Positions 1-9,005 of a stretch of DNA of 35,705 bases are shown piece after piece. The stretch is taken from positions 1-35,705 of the forward strand of contig WFZS01000015.1 in the NCBI GenBank assembly GCA_015489465.1. Direction: 5' to 3'. The DNA is from Bacteroidales bacterium (lineage in GTDB: Bacteria; Bacteroidota; Bacteroidia; Bacteroidales; F082). The number at the start of each line of letters is the position of its first letter. The first letter of the stretch is position 1. The notes beneath the pieces were generated by a model. It searched no databases. It had not been told where the DNA came from and saw nothing but the letters and a program-made list of their open reading frames with translations. The translations under genes and the position numbers were made by a program.

Positions 1-1
1 A

Positions 2-790
2 TATGAAACGGAAAAAAATAAAAATATTATAGGAAAATTAAAGACCAAAAACCAATATTATAATCAACAAATTAAAATTGCAGGATTATTAATTTTCTTA
101 CTCATTGCAGCCATCATTATAGGCATTTTCATTTCACGTATAAACAAATTGAAAGCTAGTTATCGTGAAGACAAGCTGAAACAACAAATGCTAAGATTAC
201 AAATGAGTCCTCATTTTATTTTCAATGCACTAAACTCTATTCAACAGTTGATAATTGAAAACAAAAACAAAGAAGCCCATTTTTATTTGTCACGGTTTTC
301 ATCCATATCAAGAATAATTTTGGAATATTCCACACAAGAAAGCATTCCTCTTGATAAAGAAATAGACCTTTTACAAAGCTATATCGAAATAGAAAAACTA
401 CGTGCCGCCAACGGATTCCGATATAAAATAGAGTATGACTCCAACCTTGAAACCGAGTTCATAAACATTCCACCCATGATTATACAACCTTTTGTAGAAA
501 ACGCCATAAAGCACGGTTTAAAAAACAAAAAGGAAAACGGACTTCTAATTTTAAAATTCATGGATAAAGAAGAGATTCTGCAAGTTGTTATTGAAGATAA
601 CGGAAGCGGAATAAAAAACAATTTCAAAAAAGGTCAAAAAGGTCATAAATCATTGGCAATGGAGATATTTGAGAAAAGAAGAAAACTTTTACAAAAATTA
701 TTAAAAAGAAATCTAACCATAAAAATCGTAGATTTGTCATCTGAAAACGGTTCGGGAACCAGAGTTATCATTGATTTACCCATTTTATAA
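2..790 (+). CDS. LytS/YehU-type sensor histidine kinase, 5' end missing
   Basis: The reading frame is open from base 2, so the gene begins before the window; the TTG at 149 is internal, not the start. The visible part starts with a charged, helix-forming segment, then one hydrophobic membrane helix (about bases 86-140), then a cytoplasmic kinase of the His_kinase (PF06580) type. The phospho-acceptor His lies in MSPHFIFNALNSIQ, the ATP-binding N box in FVENAIKHG and the G box in IEDNGSGI. In Bacteroidota such kinases usually carry N-terminal tetratricopeptide repeats outside the membrane helix; that part would be upstream and is not visible. It should phosphorylate the LytTR regulator that starts 2 bases after its stop. 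The signal sensed is unknown. The family call is firm. Confidence 0.9.
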   Translation, partial: YETEKNKNIIGKLKTKNQYYNQQIKIAGLLIFLLIAAIIIGIFISRINKLKASYREDKLKQQMLRLQMSPHFIFNALNSIQQLIIENKNKEAHFYLSRFSSISRIILEYSTQESIPLDKEIDLLQSYIEIEKLRAANGFRYKIEYDSNLETEFINIPPMIIQPFVENAIKHGLKNKKENGLLILKFMDKEEILQVVIEDNGSGIKNNFKKGQKGHKSLAMEIFEKRRKLLQKLLKRNLTIKIVDLSSENGSGTRVIIDLPIL

Positions 791-792
791 AA

Positions 793-1542
793 ATGCTAAA
801 AGTTGTTATAGTTGACGACGAACCTGACAACAGGTATTACAACAGAAAGTTACTTAATAATAATTTTCCGGAAATCGAAATTGCAGGAGAAGCCGGCTCG
901 GTGGACGATGCCGTTAAGGTGATTGGTGAAACGAACCCGGACCTTGTATTACTAGATATTGAAATAAACGGAGGCACCGGATTCAATGTTTTACAAAGAT
1001 TAAAACCGTATTATTTTAAAGTTATTTTCATAACGGCATTTAACGATATGGCTTTAAAAGCCATTAAGTACAGCGCTATGGATTATATAGTTAAACCCGT
1101 TAATGAATTGGAATTCTGTAATGCTATTGAAAAAGTCATTAATAATACCGAACCCCGCGAAACGGTTATTAAACAAAACGAATTTTTACTTGACTATTTC
1201 AAAAAGGAAAATCAATTAGGAAAAATAGTTTTAAAAACTGCGGAAGCCATTCATTTTGTTGATGTCCAGGATATTATTTATTGCAAAAGCGACAATTCTT
1301 ACACATCTTTTTTTCTGACAACAAACGAAAGCATCATCGTTTCAAAAAGCATCAAAGAATTTACGGAAATGCTCGAACCTTACGGTTTTTTTCGTCCTCA
1401 TCAATCTTATTTGGTTAATATAAAACACATTAAAAAAATAGACAAAGCCGACGGTGGTTTTCTGGTATTGAAAAATAACAAAGAAATACCCCTTTCGGTA
1501 AGACAAAAAAAGAAAATCCTAGATATTCTGTCTAAAATGTAA
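793..1542 (+). CDS. LytTR-family DNA-binding response regulator
   Basis: A 249-residue two-domain regulator. Residues 1-120 form a receiver domain with the acidic pair in IVDDEPD near the N terminus and the phospho-acceptor Asp55 in LVLLDIEING; the conserved Lys is in DYIVKPVNE. Residues about 140-249 form a LytTR DNA-binding domain, with IYCKSDNSYT and the motif FFRPHQSYLVN typical of the family. The gene follows the kinase by 2 bases and is surely co-transcribed with it. It converges on the next gene with only 4 bases between stops. LytTR regulators bind direct repeats in promoters; the targets cannot be read from this window. Confidence 0.93.
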   Translation: MLKVVIVDDEPDNRYYNRKLLNNNFPEIEIAGEAGSVDDAVKVIGETNPDLVLLDIEINGGTGFNVLQRLKPYYFKVIFITAFNDMALKAIKYSAMDYIVKPVNELEFCNAIEKVINNTEPRETVIKQNEFLLDYFKKENQLGKIVLKTAEAIHFVDVQDIIYCKSDNSYTSFFLTTNESIIVSKSIKEFTEMLEPYGFFRPHQSYLVNIKHIKKIDKADGGFLVLKNNKEIPLSVRQKKKILDILSKM

Positions 1543-1546
1543 ATTT

Positions 1547-2374
1547 CTAAAGATTAATACCGTTGGCCAAACCTATCCGTAACACCAAAAACACAACAAT
1601 CAAAACGGTAAGCGCTTTAACAGACAGTTTGCATGAACTTTTTCTCATCCCTATCTCCTGCTTTGCCAAAATCAATCCGATTTGTTTACCTGATTTCCAA
1701 TAAACACCCAATACCAAAATAAGAATCATAACGGGAGTGATAAGGTCTTTGTATTGATACTCTCCCAGATTCGGTAACCTGTATAACACTATAAGCAATA
1801 ATCCTGTAATAGCGGGTAACAAAATTTGATAATTAAGGAAACTTTTTATTTTTTTTGATGAAAGACGCGGAAAATATAAGTTTGCGGATATCAATACTTT
1901 AAACATAATACGCCTTCCCAACAAAAAAATGGCATATAATGCTACTACCCCTATGATTATCCTTGCTGCAAGGGGCAAACCGAAAGTTTCCAAAGCCGTT
2001 TCAACCGGTGTTTTAACAAATAATCCGGTAACCATATCGCCTAATAAAAGAACCGATGATATTATAAATATCCATAGATATAACAGTTTTATCTCTTTCC
2101 TCCTTTTTGCTAGTTTATAATAATATGTACCGAAAAATATTGCCATCGTTGCTTCTATGGCACTACTAAAAAAGAATATCAGAAAAATACTTTCATCGGT
2201 CCACTCTTTCCCGGACACTTCCACTCCTTTGTATGACAGTAAAACATCAAAATGAACGGCTTTTGCCAATACGGCTATCGATAAATTGTAAACGAAAATT
2301 ACAATTATATATGCAATCATAAAATAGATAACCGAGTTTAAGTAAATACAATAGTTTAGTTTAGTAGTTTTCAT
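1547..2374 (-). CDS. Polytopic membrane protein of unknown function
   Basis: I do not recognise a family. The protein has about seven to eight hydrophobic helices and lysine/arginine-rich loops (for example KLAKRRKEIK), so it is an inner-membrane protein. The frame could be extended to a TTG at 2449, but that codon lies inside the ftsH terminator hairpin; the ATG at 2374 (MKTTKLNY) gives a normal N terminus just before the first membrane helix and is preferred, giving 275 residues. A loop between helices 2 and 3 (ESIFLIFFFSSAIEA region) contains acidic residues but no known motif. It is convergent with the LytTR regulator gene. No promoter was convincing between the terminator and this start, so read-through from ftsH is possible. 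Confidence 0.65.
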   Translation of the reverse strand: MKTTKLNYCIYLNSVIYFMIAYIIVIFVYNLSIAVLAKAVHFDVLLSYKGVEVSGKEWTDESIFLIFFFSSAIEATMAIFFGTYYYKLAKRRKEIKLLYLWIFIISSVLLLGDMVTGLFVKTPVETALETFGLPLAARIIIGVVALYAIFLLGRRIMFKVLISANLYFPRLSSKKIKSFLNYQILLPAITGLLLIVLYRLPNLGEYQYKDLITPVMILILVLGVYWKSGKQIGLILAKQEIGMRKSSCKLSVKALTVLIVVFLVLRIGLANGINL

Positions 2375-2426
2375 GTAGCGATTGTAAAAATGCGGGTTTA
2401 AAGATAATATAAAAAGCAAATTAAAA

Positions 2427-2461
2427 TAAAAAAACACCTCAAAAATCAATAAGGTGTTTTT
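2427..2461 (-). terminator. Intrinsic terminator after ftsH
   Basis: On the minus strand AAAAACACCT (2461-2452) and AGGTGTTTTT (2439-2430) form a perfect 10-base-pair stem with a 12-base loop, followed by more T residues. It sits 50 bases past the ftsH stop. Stem is low in GC, so strength is uncertain. Confidence 0.65.
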
Positions 2462-2510
2462 AAAGATTTTAAATTAGGTCATAATAAACCTGACAAGCTC
2501 AAAAAAACTT

Positions 2511-4397
2511 TTACTTTTTACCCAATATTTCCTCGATTTCTTTTCTTTCGATAACTTCTTTTTTCAAAAGTATTTTCGCCATTTTCTCAAGCAGCTCTTT
2601 TTTATCCGACAGAAGCTGTTTCGCATCTTTATAACAACTGTTGATAATCTCCGCCATCTCTTGATCAATAATCTGTTCAAAATATTCCGAACGCCGTTCT
2701 ATACCTTGAGGATTCCCCAAAAAACCGGGACTGCTTTGATTTACAAGAGAAATATTAGGGAATTTCTCACTCATACCGTAAACGACAATCATATTTTTCA
2801 CAAGTTGAGACACCTTTTCAAGGTCATTGGAAGCGCCGGTGGATATTTCACCGAAAATCAACTCTTCGGCGGCACGTCCTCCCAGCAATCCTTTTATTTT
2901 CCCGAGAAGTTCCTCTTTAGACATCAAGTACCTGTCTTCCAAAGGCATCTGCAATGTATATCCCAAAGCTCCTATACCCCTGGGCACTATCGAAACTTTT
3001 TGAACCTCATCGGCGCCATCGGTAAAATAACCGACAATGGCATGTCCAGACTCATGATAAGCCACAATTTTACGTTCCTTCTCGTTTATAATTTTATTTT
3101 TCTTTTCAAGACCCGCTATTACCCTTTCAATGGCTTCTTCAAAATCGGACATCATCACTTTATCATGATTTTTTCTAACGGCAAGGATAGCAGCCTCGTT
3201 ACACACATTGGCTATTTCGGCACCGGCAAAACCGGGAGTCTGGGCGGCAAGGCGTTTCAGGTCAACATCATCGCCAAGCTTCAACTTTCTGGTATGGACC
3301 CTGAAAATAGCTTCTCTTCCTTTCAAATCCGGTTTGTCAACAAGAACTTGCCTGTCAAATCTTCCGGGACGTAAAAGTGCGGGATCAAGAACCTCGGGTC
3401 TGTTTGTTGCCCCCATTATTATGACACCTATACTGGCATCAAAACCGTCCATCTCAACCAAAAGCTGATTAAGTGTATTTTCTCTTTCGTCATAACCGCC
3501 ATACACCGCAGTGTTTGCCCTGCTTTTACCAATGGCATCTATCTCGTCAATAAATATTATACAAGGTGCGTTTTTCTTGGCTTCGCTGAAAAGATCCCGT
3601 ACTCTTGCAGCACCCACACCCACAAACATTTCAACAAAATCGGAACCGCTTAAGCTGAAAAACGGAACATCCGCCTCACCGGCAACAGCCTTTGCCAAAA
3701 GTGTTTTACCGGTTCCCGGAGGACCTACCAACAAAACCCCTTTGGGTAATTTTCCCCCGAGTCGTGTATATTTTTTCGGATTCTTTAAAAAATCCACCAG
3801 CTCTTTTACCTCTTCAACCGCTTCATCAATTCCCGCAACATCATCAAATTTAACAGGGTTCTCAGGTTTCTCGGCAATTATCTTGGCTTTATTCTTACCG
3901 ATACTTAACATGGGGTTGCCTTCGCCTAACTTCTTATAAAAGAAACCCCAAAGAGCTATGAAAAATATAATCGGCAAAACCCAATTCAAAAAGAAGTTCC
4001 TTAAAGCATTATCCTGGTATTTTCCTACAATCTTAACATCATTTTTCAAAAGCCTCTTTAACAACTCGTCGTCCTTTACCTCCGGAAGCCTTGTTACGGT
4101 AAATTGTCTTGCTATTTGATCTTCTATCTCCTTCAACTTAATTCGCCAAGGTGCAGAAGGTGCATTTGTTTCAATGTTATGGGTAGTATCCTTTTCCGAA
4201 CTTTTTAACTCTCCTATAATTTTTTGAGGCTCTATTAACACCCTTGAAACTTGTCCCGAATCCACCTTTTGTATGAACCTGTCGTAAGTTAAAACTTGCG
4301 AACCGTTTCTACCCGGAAAGAAAAGAGAGTCTAAGAAAAGGATAAGAAAAAATATTGTTAAGAAATAATATATGGAAAACTTATCGTTTTTTTTCAT
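2511..4397 (-). CDS. ftsH: ATP-dependent zinc metalloprotease FtsH
   Basis: A 628-residue membrane-anchored AAA+ protease that degrades misfolded and short-lived membrane and cytosolic proteins as a hexamer. Two membrane helices (about 8-27 and 137-153) flank a periplasmic domain. The AAA+ module has Walker A GPPGTGKT (225-232), the pore loop MFVG (257-260), Walker B IIFIDEID (280-287) and the second region of homology with arginine fingers Arg346 and Arg349. The protease domain has the zinc motif HESGH (448-452) and the third ligand Asp525 in GASNDLEK. Length and all key residues are normal for the family. The gene is divergent from the secreted beta-helix gene, and it ends at an intrinsic terminator. 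No clear promoter box was found in the 165-base gap upstream. Confidence 0.98.
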   Translation of the reverse strand: MKKNDKFSIYYFLTIFFLILFLDSLFFPGRNGSQVLTYDRFIQKVDSGQVSRVLIEPQKIIGELKSSEKDTTHNIETNAPSAPWRIKLKEIEDQIARQFTVTRLPEVKDDELLKRLLKNDVKIVGKYQDNALRNFFLNWVLPIIFFIALWGFFYKKLGEGNPMLSIGKNKAKIIAEKPENPVKFDDVAGIDEAVEEVKELVDFLKNPKKYTRLGGKLPKGVLLVGPPGTGKTLLAKAVAGEADVPFFSLSGSDFVEMFVGVGAARVRDLFSEAKKNAPCIIFIDEIDAIGKSRANTAVYGGYDERENTLNQLLVEMDGFDASIGVIIMGATNRPEVLDPALLRPGRFDRQVLVDKPDLKGREAIFRVHTRKLKLGDDVDLKRLAAQTPGFAGAEIANVCNEAAILAVRKNHDKVMMSDFEEAIERVIAGLEKKNKIINEKERKIVAYHESGHAIVGYFTDGADEVQKVSIVPRGIGALGYTLQMPLEDRYLMSKEELLGKIKGLLGGRAAEELIFGEISTGASNDLEKVSQLVKNMIVVYGMSEKFPNISLVNQSSPGFLGNPQGIERRSEYFEQIIDQEMAEIINSCYKDAKQLLSDKKELLEKMAKILLKKEVIERKEIEEILGKK

Positions 4398-4482
4398 ACC
4401 GTAAATATTTAAGGAATTAATTAAGAAAAAGTAAAATTAAGAATAATTTACCATTGCCGGTAGGATTTTATTGAATAAAAGG

Positions 4483-4490
4483 TAAATTTG
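4483..4490 (+). promoter_or_regulatory. Candidate -7 promoter box TAAATTTG
   Basis: Perfect match to the Bacteroidota -7 consensus TAnnTTTG, about 73 bases before the ATG at 4563. No TTG-type -33 element sits at the usual 17-23 base spacing, so this is a weak call. Confidence 0.35.
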
Positions 4491-4562
4491 CTTTACTTAA
4501 CACCATTAAATGGTTTAGTAACATTAAATTACGGACAAAAATCCTTTATAAAAACTATGGTT

Positions 4563-5984
4563 ATGAAAAAACTTACTTTTTTAATTTACTTATTGACGGC
4601 ATCTCTCGTTTCATTTTCACAAACCAATGTAAGCGGTAATCAGTCCGGGACCTGGGACGCTTCGGGTTCACCCTATATTGTAACAGGAGACATTACAGTG
4701 CCGTCAGGTGAAACTTTGACGATAGAACCCGGCGTAACGGTAAATTTCGACGGGCATTATAAATTCAATGTTAACGGACAACTTATTGCCGAAGGAACCG
4801 AAAACGATTCGATTTTTTTTACTACCGATAATATTGCAACCGGTTGGTGGGGTGTAAGGATAGAAAGTTCAAACTTAAGCTATTTTAAATATTGCAGGTT
4901 TGAATACGGTAAAACCGCGGGCAGTGATTTTCCGGACCAACACGGAGGTGCAATAATGATGAACAACAGTGATGCTATTATTGAGAATTGTGTTTTTGCA
5001 AACAATGAAGCCACCGCCGAAAGTAACGGAATGGGTGGTGCCATTTATGCCTTTAACTCGTCGGAAGAGACAAAAATCATTAATTGTACTTTTTTGAACA
5101 ATCACAGTTACGGAGAGGGCGGTGCTATTAAATTAACCGGAGATACAGGTCTTACTATCGATAGTTGTGTATTTAAAAATAACACAGTGTTATATGGAGG
5201 CGGCGCAATATGTTTGTACGGTTGCTACTATACCAAAATACACAAAACCCTGTTTTACGGTAACCAAACACAATATGCCAGCGGCGGGGTAGCCTTAATA
5301 GAGGGATACAGTTCGGGTATCCAGTTTGTAAATTGCACCATGTATGGAAACCAAGCTGTCGGTGGCGACGGTGGTGCCGTTGATCTTGCCTTCTCTGAAG
5401 CTTCCTTTACAAACTCTATAATACAAAATAACCCCGGTGCTTACAGCGACAACATTTATCTCGATTTCGGATATGCAGAAATTTATTACAGTAACACACC
5501 GGTACCCGACGATGCCGAAGGTTCGAATAATATAAACTCCGACCCTCTTTTTGTAGATGCCGGAAATGAAGATTTCAGACTTTCGGAAAACTCGCCTTGT
5601 ATTGATGCGGGTATCGATTCGTTAACTATTGTTACAGCATTCGGCGATACGTTAACAGTTGTGGATTTGGACCCCGACGAATATGTTGGCGCTGCACCGG
5701 ATATGGGATATTATGAATACGACCCGGCCGATAATATAAAAGACAATGATTTCAAAAATATTGTTGAACTGTTCCCGAATCCCGCTACAGATTTTGCAAC
5801 CGTTAGAATTAATAACGACGTTGTTTTAACAATATCGTTATATGACATATCCGGAAAACGGTTAAAATTTGTTGCCGGTAAAATCAACAATATTAATCTG
5901 CAAGATATTTTACCCGGAAATTATGTTGTTGTGATAACTACCGCAAAAGGTGAGATTTATAAACAGGTTTTGATTAAAAAGTAA
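4563..5984 (+). CDS. Secreted beta-helix protein with GGA repeats and T9SS type A sorting domain
   Basis: A 473-residue exported protein. The frame is open further upstream, but the signal peptide begins at ATG 4563 (MKKLTFLIYLLTASL, cleavage near SFSQ-T); an ATG at 4557 is a possible alternative. Residues about 35-100 resemble the capping part of right-handed beta-helices. Residues 127-290 hold about six imperfect repeats with GGAI/GGAV/GGVA and a later FxxN or YGN turn, the pattern seen in polymorphic outer-membrane proteins and related parallel beta-helices. DFRLSENSPCIDAG (338-351) is common at the end of such helices. Residues 400-473 form a T9SS C-terminal domain (ELFPNPATD, YDISGK, PGNYVVVI, final KQVLIKK), predicting export by the T9SS and surface attachment or release. 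The ligand is unknown. It converges on the ArsA-like gene with one base between stops. Confidence 0.85.
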   Translation: MKKLTFLIYLLTASLVSFSQTNVSGNQSGTWDASGSPYIVTGDITVPSGETLTIEPGVTVNFDGHYKFNVNGQLIAEGTENDSIFFTTDNIATGWWGVRIESSNLSYFKYCRFEYGKTAGSDFPDQHGGAIMMNNSDAIIENCVFANNEATAESNGMGGAIYAFNSSEETKIINCTFLNNHSYGEGGAIKLTGDTGLTIDSCVFKNNTVLYGGGAICLYGCYYTKIHKTLFYGNQTQYASGGVALIEGYSSGIQFVNCTMYGNQAVGGDGGAVDLAFSEASFTNSIIQNNPGAYSDNIYLDFGYAEIYYSNTPVPDDAEGSNNINSDPLFVDAGNEDFRLSENSPCIDAGIDSLTIVTAFGDTLTVVDLDPDEYVGAAPDMGYYEYDPADNIKDNDFKNIVELFPNPATDFATVRINNDVVLTISLYDISGKRLKFVAGKINNINLQDILPGNYVVVITTAKGEIYKQVLIKK

Positions 5985-5985
5985 A

Positions 5986-6885
5986 TCAAAACTTTACAAA
6001 ATCATTTATTTTTTCCATAAATTCCTTGAGTGCGGTTAGCCCGGTTAACTCTTTGCCGGCATTAGGAATCAGTTGCATTTCATAACCTCTTAACTCTTTT
6101 TTAAAGGAGGAAACATCATCACCGGATTTTAGTTTGTTTAAAAATATCTTGTCAACGGTTATGTTAGACCGTTTCAACTCCTCTATTATCAGATGGGACT
6201 CCGACAATGACAGTTTATCTGGATTCATTACCAGATTTAGAGATGTTGTGTCTTTGTCTTTAAAAACATTTTTTAGCTCCTTATATTCTTCAATCTGCCT
6301 TATAAGTTTCGACCTTATTTTATCGGTTTCCACCTCACTTTTCCCGAATTTTATTTTTGAAACTATCTCCTTCTTTTTTAAAATTTTATCTCTTAATTTC
6401 AACAGGTTTTCCAACCAAATAAGTGATAAATCGGGCAGAGTTAAAAATTTCAATGTCAATGCCGTAGGAGGCATATCGAACACTATGTAATCCGTATCTT
6501 TATATTTTTCCCTGATACTATTGAAAGCAATCAATAAAGCATATTCCTCGATTCCCGGGGAATATTTTAAAACATCAAAATAATTTTCCAAATTAAAAGC
6601 CGTAAGATAGGAATACGATTTATTTATTTGATCCTTTATATTTTTTAAATATTTATCCGTCCACTTTTTAATATCCACCTCGACAGCCGTAAGATTTTGT
6701 ACAACTTTAACAGGATTATCCGATAATTTCATTTCAAAAATATCGCTTTGATTATGCGCCGGGTCCATCGAAACCAACAAAACTTTAAACCCTTTACCGG
6801 CTAAATAAAGTGAAGTTATTGCCGCCGACGTGGACTTTCCCACTCCTCCTTTGCCCAGAAAAAATATATTTTTAGGGTTACTCAT
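5986..6885 (-). CDS. ArsA/Get3-family ATPase
   Basis: A 299-residue single-domain P-loop ATPase of the ArsA/Get3/TRC40 group (SIMIBI class). The deviant Walker A GKGGVGKST lies at 11-19 with its signature Lys, switch I at DPAHNQSD (41-48), and the switch II region at FDMPPTALTLKFLTLP (136-151), matching the family's D-x-P-T-x-x-T-L-x-x-L. MNPDKLSLSES (220-230) matches the nucleotide-pocket strand. It has one ATPase half, unlike the duplicated ArsA of arsenical pumps, and lacks the CXXC zinc site of eukaryotic Get3. No arsB or arsR lies nearby, so arsenic efflux is unlikely. It is the last gene of an operon with the 98-residue protein (1-base gap) and CstA. A role in handling or energising a membrane partner is inference from context. 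Confidence 0.85.
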   Translation of the reverse strand: MSNPKNIFFLGKGGVGKSTSAAITSLYLAGKGFKVLLVSMDPAHNQSDIFEMKLSDNPVKVVQNLTAVEVDIKKWTDKYLKNIKDQINKSYSYLTAFNLENYFDVLKYSPGIEEYALLIAFNSIREKYKDTDYIVFDMPPTALTLKFLTLPDLSLIWLENLLKLRDKILKKKEIVSKIKFGKSEVETDKIRSKLIRQIEEYKELKNVFKDKDTTSLNLVMNPDKLSLSESHLIIEELKRSNITVDKIFLNKLKSGDDVSSFKKELRGYEMQLIPNAGKELTGLTALKEFMEKINDFVKF

Positions 6886-6886
6886 T

Positions 6887-7183
6887 TTAAATCACTTCAA
6901 AAACGGAAAATAAATTTGACAACGGTTCGTTTGCCATATCCACCTTGTTAATCATAAGCTTTAAATGGTCTTCCATTTCGGGTAAAAGCTCAAGGCTTAT
7001 TTGCATAGGGGGGGAAGGGAAACCGACAAACGAGCCCAAAACCAGTAAAGCAAAGATATTCTCCATTTCACCCAGCTCAAACTCAAGAATGTCAACGGCA
7101 TTTTCCCCGGCGGATTTTTCGTAACGTTCCCAGTTACGTTTTACCGTCAAAAGCAATTTATCCGCAAGACCTTTTACGTTCAT
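6887..7183 (-). CDS. Small conserved-looking protein between CstA and ArsA-like ATPase
   Basis: A 98-residue, mostly helical, cysteine-free protein with no signal peptide. The core, including MENIFALLVLGSFVGFPSPP and LELLPEMEDHL (residues about 50-80), recalls from memory the small 'cory-CC-star' type proteins, which have a similar core of a hydrophobic stretch, a G-x-P-x-P turn and a LELLP segment and end in two cysteines; this copy ends in FEVI instead. That resemblance is unverified. The hydrophobic stretch is too short and interrupted for a sure membrane span. The gene starts 6 bases after cstA and stops 1 base before the ArsA-like ATPase, so the three proteins are made together. A seven-C run in the coding strand (7014-7008) lies in the FPSPP codons. 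Function unknown; a link between transporter and ATPase is the simplest guess. Confidence 0.7.
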   Translation of the reverse strand: MNVKGLADKLLLTVKRNWERYEKSAGENAVDILEFELGEMENIFALLVLGSFVGFPSPPMQISLELLPEMEDHLKLMINKVDMANEPLSNLFSVFEVI

Positions 7184-7189
7184 ACTCTT

Positions 7190-8899
7190 TTATTTTTCTC
7201 CCGCATATTTTGTCTTAAAGAACTTTATAACTCCTTCAACGGCTATCCAAAGCATTGATATAAAAATTATTGCATTTAAAACCTGCAAAAGGATATTGTG
7301 ATTTTTATTGAAATTAAACTGGTTTAAAGCCACCGCCCACAACGACACCGAAATCATAAACAGTGCAGGCAAAGCGGTAATTATCCATCCCCACTTGGTT
7401 TTTGCTTTTAAATAAAGCGTTATAACGATAAGTGCCAAAGCCGCCAACGTTTGATTAACGGCACCGAAGATGGGCCATAAAGCCAAAGCTCCTTTACCGT
7501 CTGCTCCGGATGAAAATACAAGTATCAAAGCCAAAACAATAACAAATGTCGTGGCAACGTATTTATTTTTAAAAGTGCGCGGGAAAGTCTCGCTTATAAG
7601 GTATCTCTGTACACGGGTAGCCGTATCCAAAGTGGTTCCTGCAAAAGTAGCCACAAAAACACCCATAATCGTAATTGCAATGGTTTTGGGTATTCCCATA
7701 GTTTCAATCATGTTTGCCGCACCTTCAACAAAAGCACCCACTTTGGAGCTTAATCCTCCTGCTGCCGCCCACGACGAATAATGGGAAGTCCATGCTGCAA
7801 CACCTGTAAGCAACTGCCCGTCTTTATTCAAATATCCCAAACCTATTCCTGCCGTGGTAGCTATAATCACCAACGTTGCCAACGAACCTTCCAAAAGCAT
7901 GGAGCCGTATCCCACAAAAAGAGAATCGCTTTCTTTCATAACCTGCTTCGACGAAGTACCCGAAGATACCAAGGCATGAAATCCCGATATTGCACCGCAA
8001 GCAATAGTAATAAACAGAAACGGCCACAAAGGGGGTGAGCCTGCAGGATGAGGCCTTACGGTAGGTGCTACTATATCAAGATTTCCGAATAAACCCGTAA
8101 ACAAAACTCCGAAAACCAACAAAACAAGAGCTATAACCAACTGATGAGAATTTATATAATCCCTCGGTTGTAAAAGCGTTGTAACCGGTATCACGGAAGC
8201 AATAAAAGCATAAATAAGAAGTATTATCGTCCATGTTGCCACGGGTGAAAACCCTAAAATTTCAGGCATCTCAAAGGGTAAAAAAGAACCCAATATAACA
8301 GTTAAATAAAGTGCTATTACCGCTATAACGGACCAAACGGCAAGGTTTGCACCTTTTTTATAAACCATATGACCCAAGTAAACCGCAATAGGTATTTGCA
8401 GCCAAACGGGGACAACCGACTGCGGAAACATTTTGAAAAGTATGGCTATCACCAAACCGAAAATTGCCACAACTATCCACAGCTCAAGAAATATTATGAA
8501 AAACAAAAAGTATTTGGTTCGAGGATTAATATATTTACCGGTAAACTCCGATAGCGACTTACCTTGATTACGCATTGAAATTATCAACGCCCCGAAATCA
8601 TGTGTAGCCCCCATTATTATTGAGCCGACAAAAACCCAAAGAAGCGCCGGAAGCCAACCCCATATAACGGCTATTGCAGGACCTACAATAGGTCCCGTAC
8701 CGGCTATTGATGCAAAATGGTGTCCGAAGATAACTTCCTTTTTTGTGGGTACAAAATCCACTCCGTCTTCCAGTTCCACCGCAGGAACAGGATTACTGTC
8801 ATTCAATTTAAAAATCTTTTTTGCAATAAATTTTCCGTAAACCTTATACATTATCAGATATCCTATAAATACGGATATCATCATTAATATTGAACCCAT
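7190..8899 (-). CDS. cstA: Carbon starvation protein CstA-family transporter
   Basis: A 569-residue inner-membrane protein with about 14-16 hydrophobic helices. The family signature is clear: GHHFASIAGTGPIVGPAIAV (about 59-78), then GATHDFGALIISMRNQGKSL, and later GTTLDTATRVQRYLISE. CstA proteins import peptides or pyruvate, mainly when carbon is short. At 569 residues it belongs to the shorter form; the E. coli protein is about 700. No YbdD/YjiX-type partner follows; instead the 98-residue protein and an ArsA-like ATPase do. The start ATG at 8899 precedes a typical first helix (MGSILMMISVFIGYL). A -7 box TATATTTG lies about 50 bases upstream. Substrate cannot be told from sequence. Confidence 0.95.
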   Translation of the reverse strand: MGSILMMISVFIGYLIMYKVYGKFIAKKIFKLNDSNPVPAVELEDGVDFVPTKKEVIFGHHFASIAGTGPIVGPAIAVIWGWLPALLWVFVGSIIMGATHDFGALIISMRNQGKSLSEFTGKYINPRTKYFLFFIIFLELWIVVAIFGLVIAILFKMFPQSVVPVWLQIPIAVYLGHMVYKKGANLAVWSVIAVIALYLTVILGSFLPFEMPEILGFSPVATWTIILLIYAFIASVIPVTTLLQPRDYINSHQLVIALVLLVFGVLFTGLFGNLDIVAPTVRPHPAGSPPLWPFLFITIACGAISGFHALVSSGTSSKQVMKESDSLFVGYGSMLLEGSLATLVIIATTAGIGLGYLNKDGQLLTGVAAWTSHYSSWAAAGGLSSKVGAFVEGAANMIETMGIPKTIAITIMGVFVATFAGTTLDTATRVQRYLISETFPRTFKNKYVATTFVIVLALILVFSSGADGKGALALWPIFGAVNQTLAALALIVITLYLKAKTKWGWIITALPALFMISVSLWAVALNQFNFNKNHNILLQVLNAIIFISMLWIAVEGVIKFFKTKYAGEK

Positions 8900-8948
8900 A
8901 ACAACATATTTTAATTGCGGATAAATTTAATAAACCTTTACAACACCT

Positions 8949-8956
8949 CAAATATA
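8949..8956 (-). promoter_or_regulatory. Candidate -7 promoter box for the cstA operon
   Basis: Minus-strand TATATTTG, a perfect match to the Bacteroidota TAnnTTTG box, leaving a leader of about 43 bases to the cstA ATG. The -33 element is weak. Confidence 0.45.
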
Positions 8957-9005
8957 TCGGTTTTTTTACTAACTTAATGCCTTACAAACCGTTAAATGTT
9001 TTTCA

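Noticed and set aside
2375-2449. N-terminal extension of the membrane protein from a TTG at 2449
   Set aside because: The codon lies inside the ftsH terminator hairpin; the ATG at 2374 gives a sensible N terminus.
2661-3939. Long plus-strand open frames opposite ftsH
   Set aside because: They are antisense to a fully conserved FtsH and show no family features.
4488-4562. Upstream extension of the beta-helix protein gene
   Set aside because: It would put 25 residues before a complete signal peptide; the start is at 4563 or 4557.
5986-6885. Arsenite pump ATPase
   Set aside because: Only one ATPase half, no arsB/arsR/arsD nearby, and its partners are CstA and a small protein.
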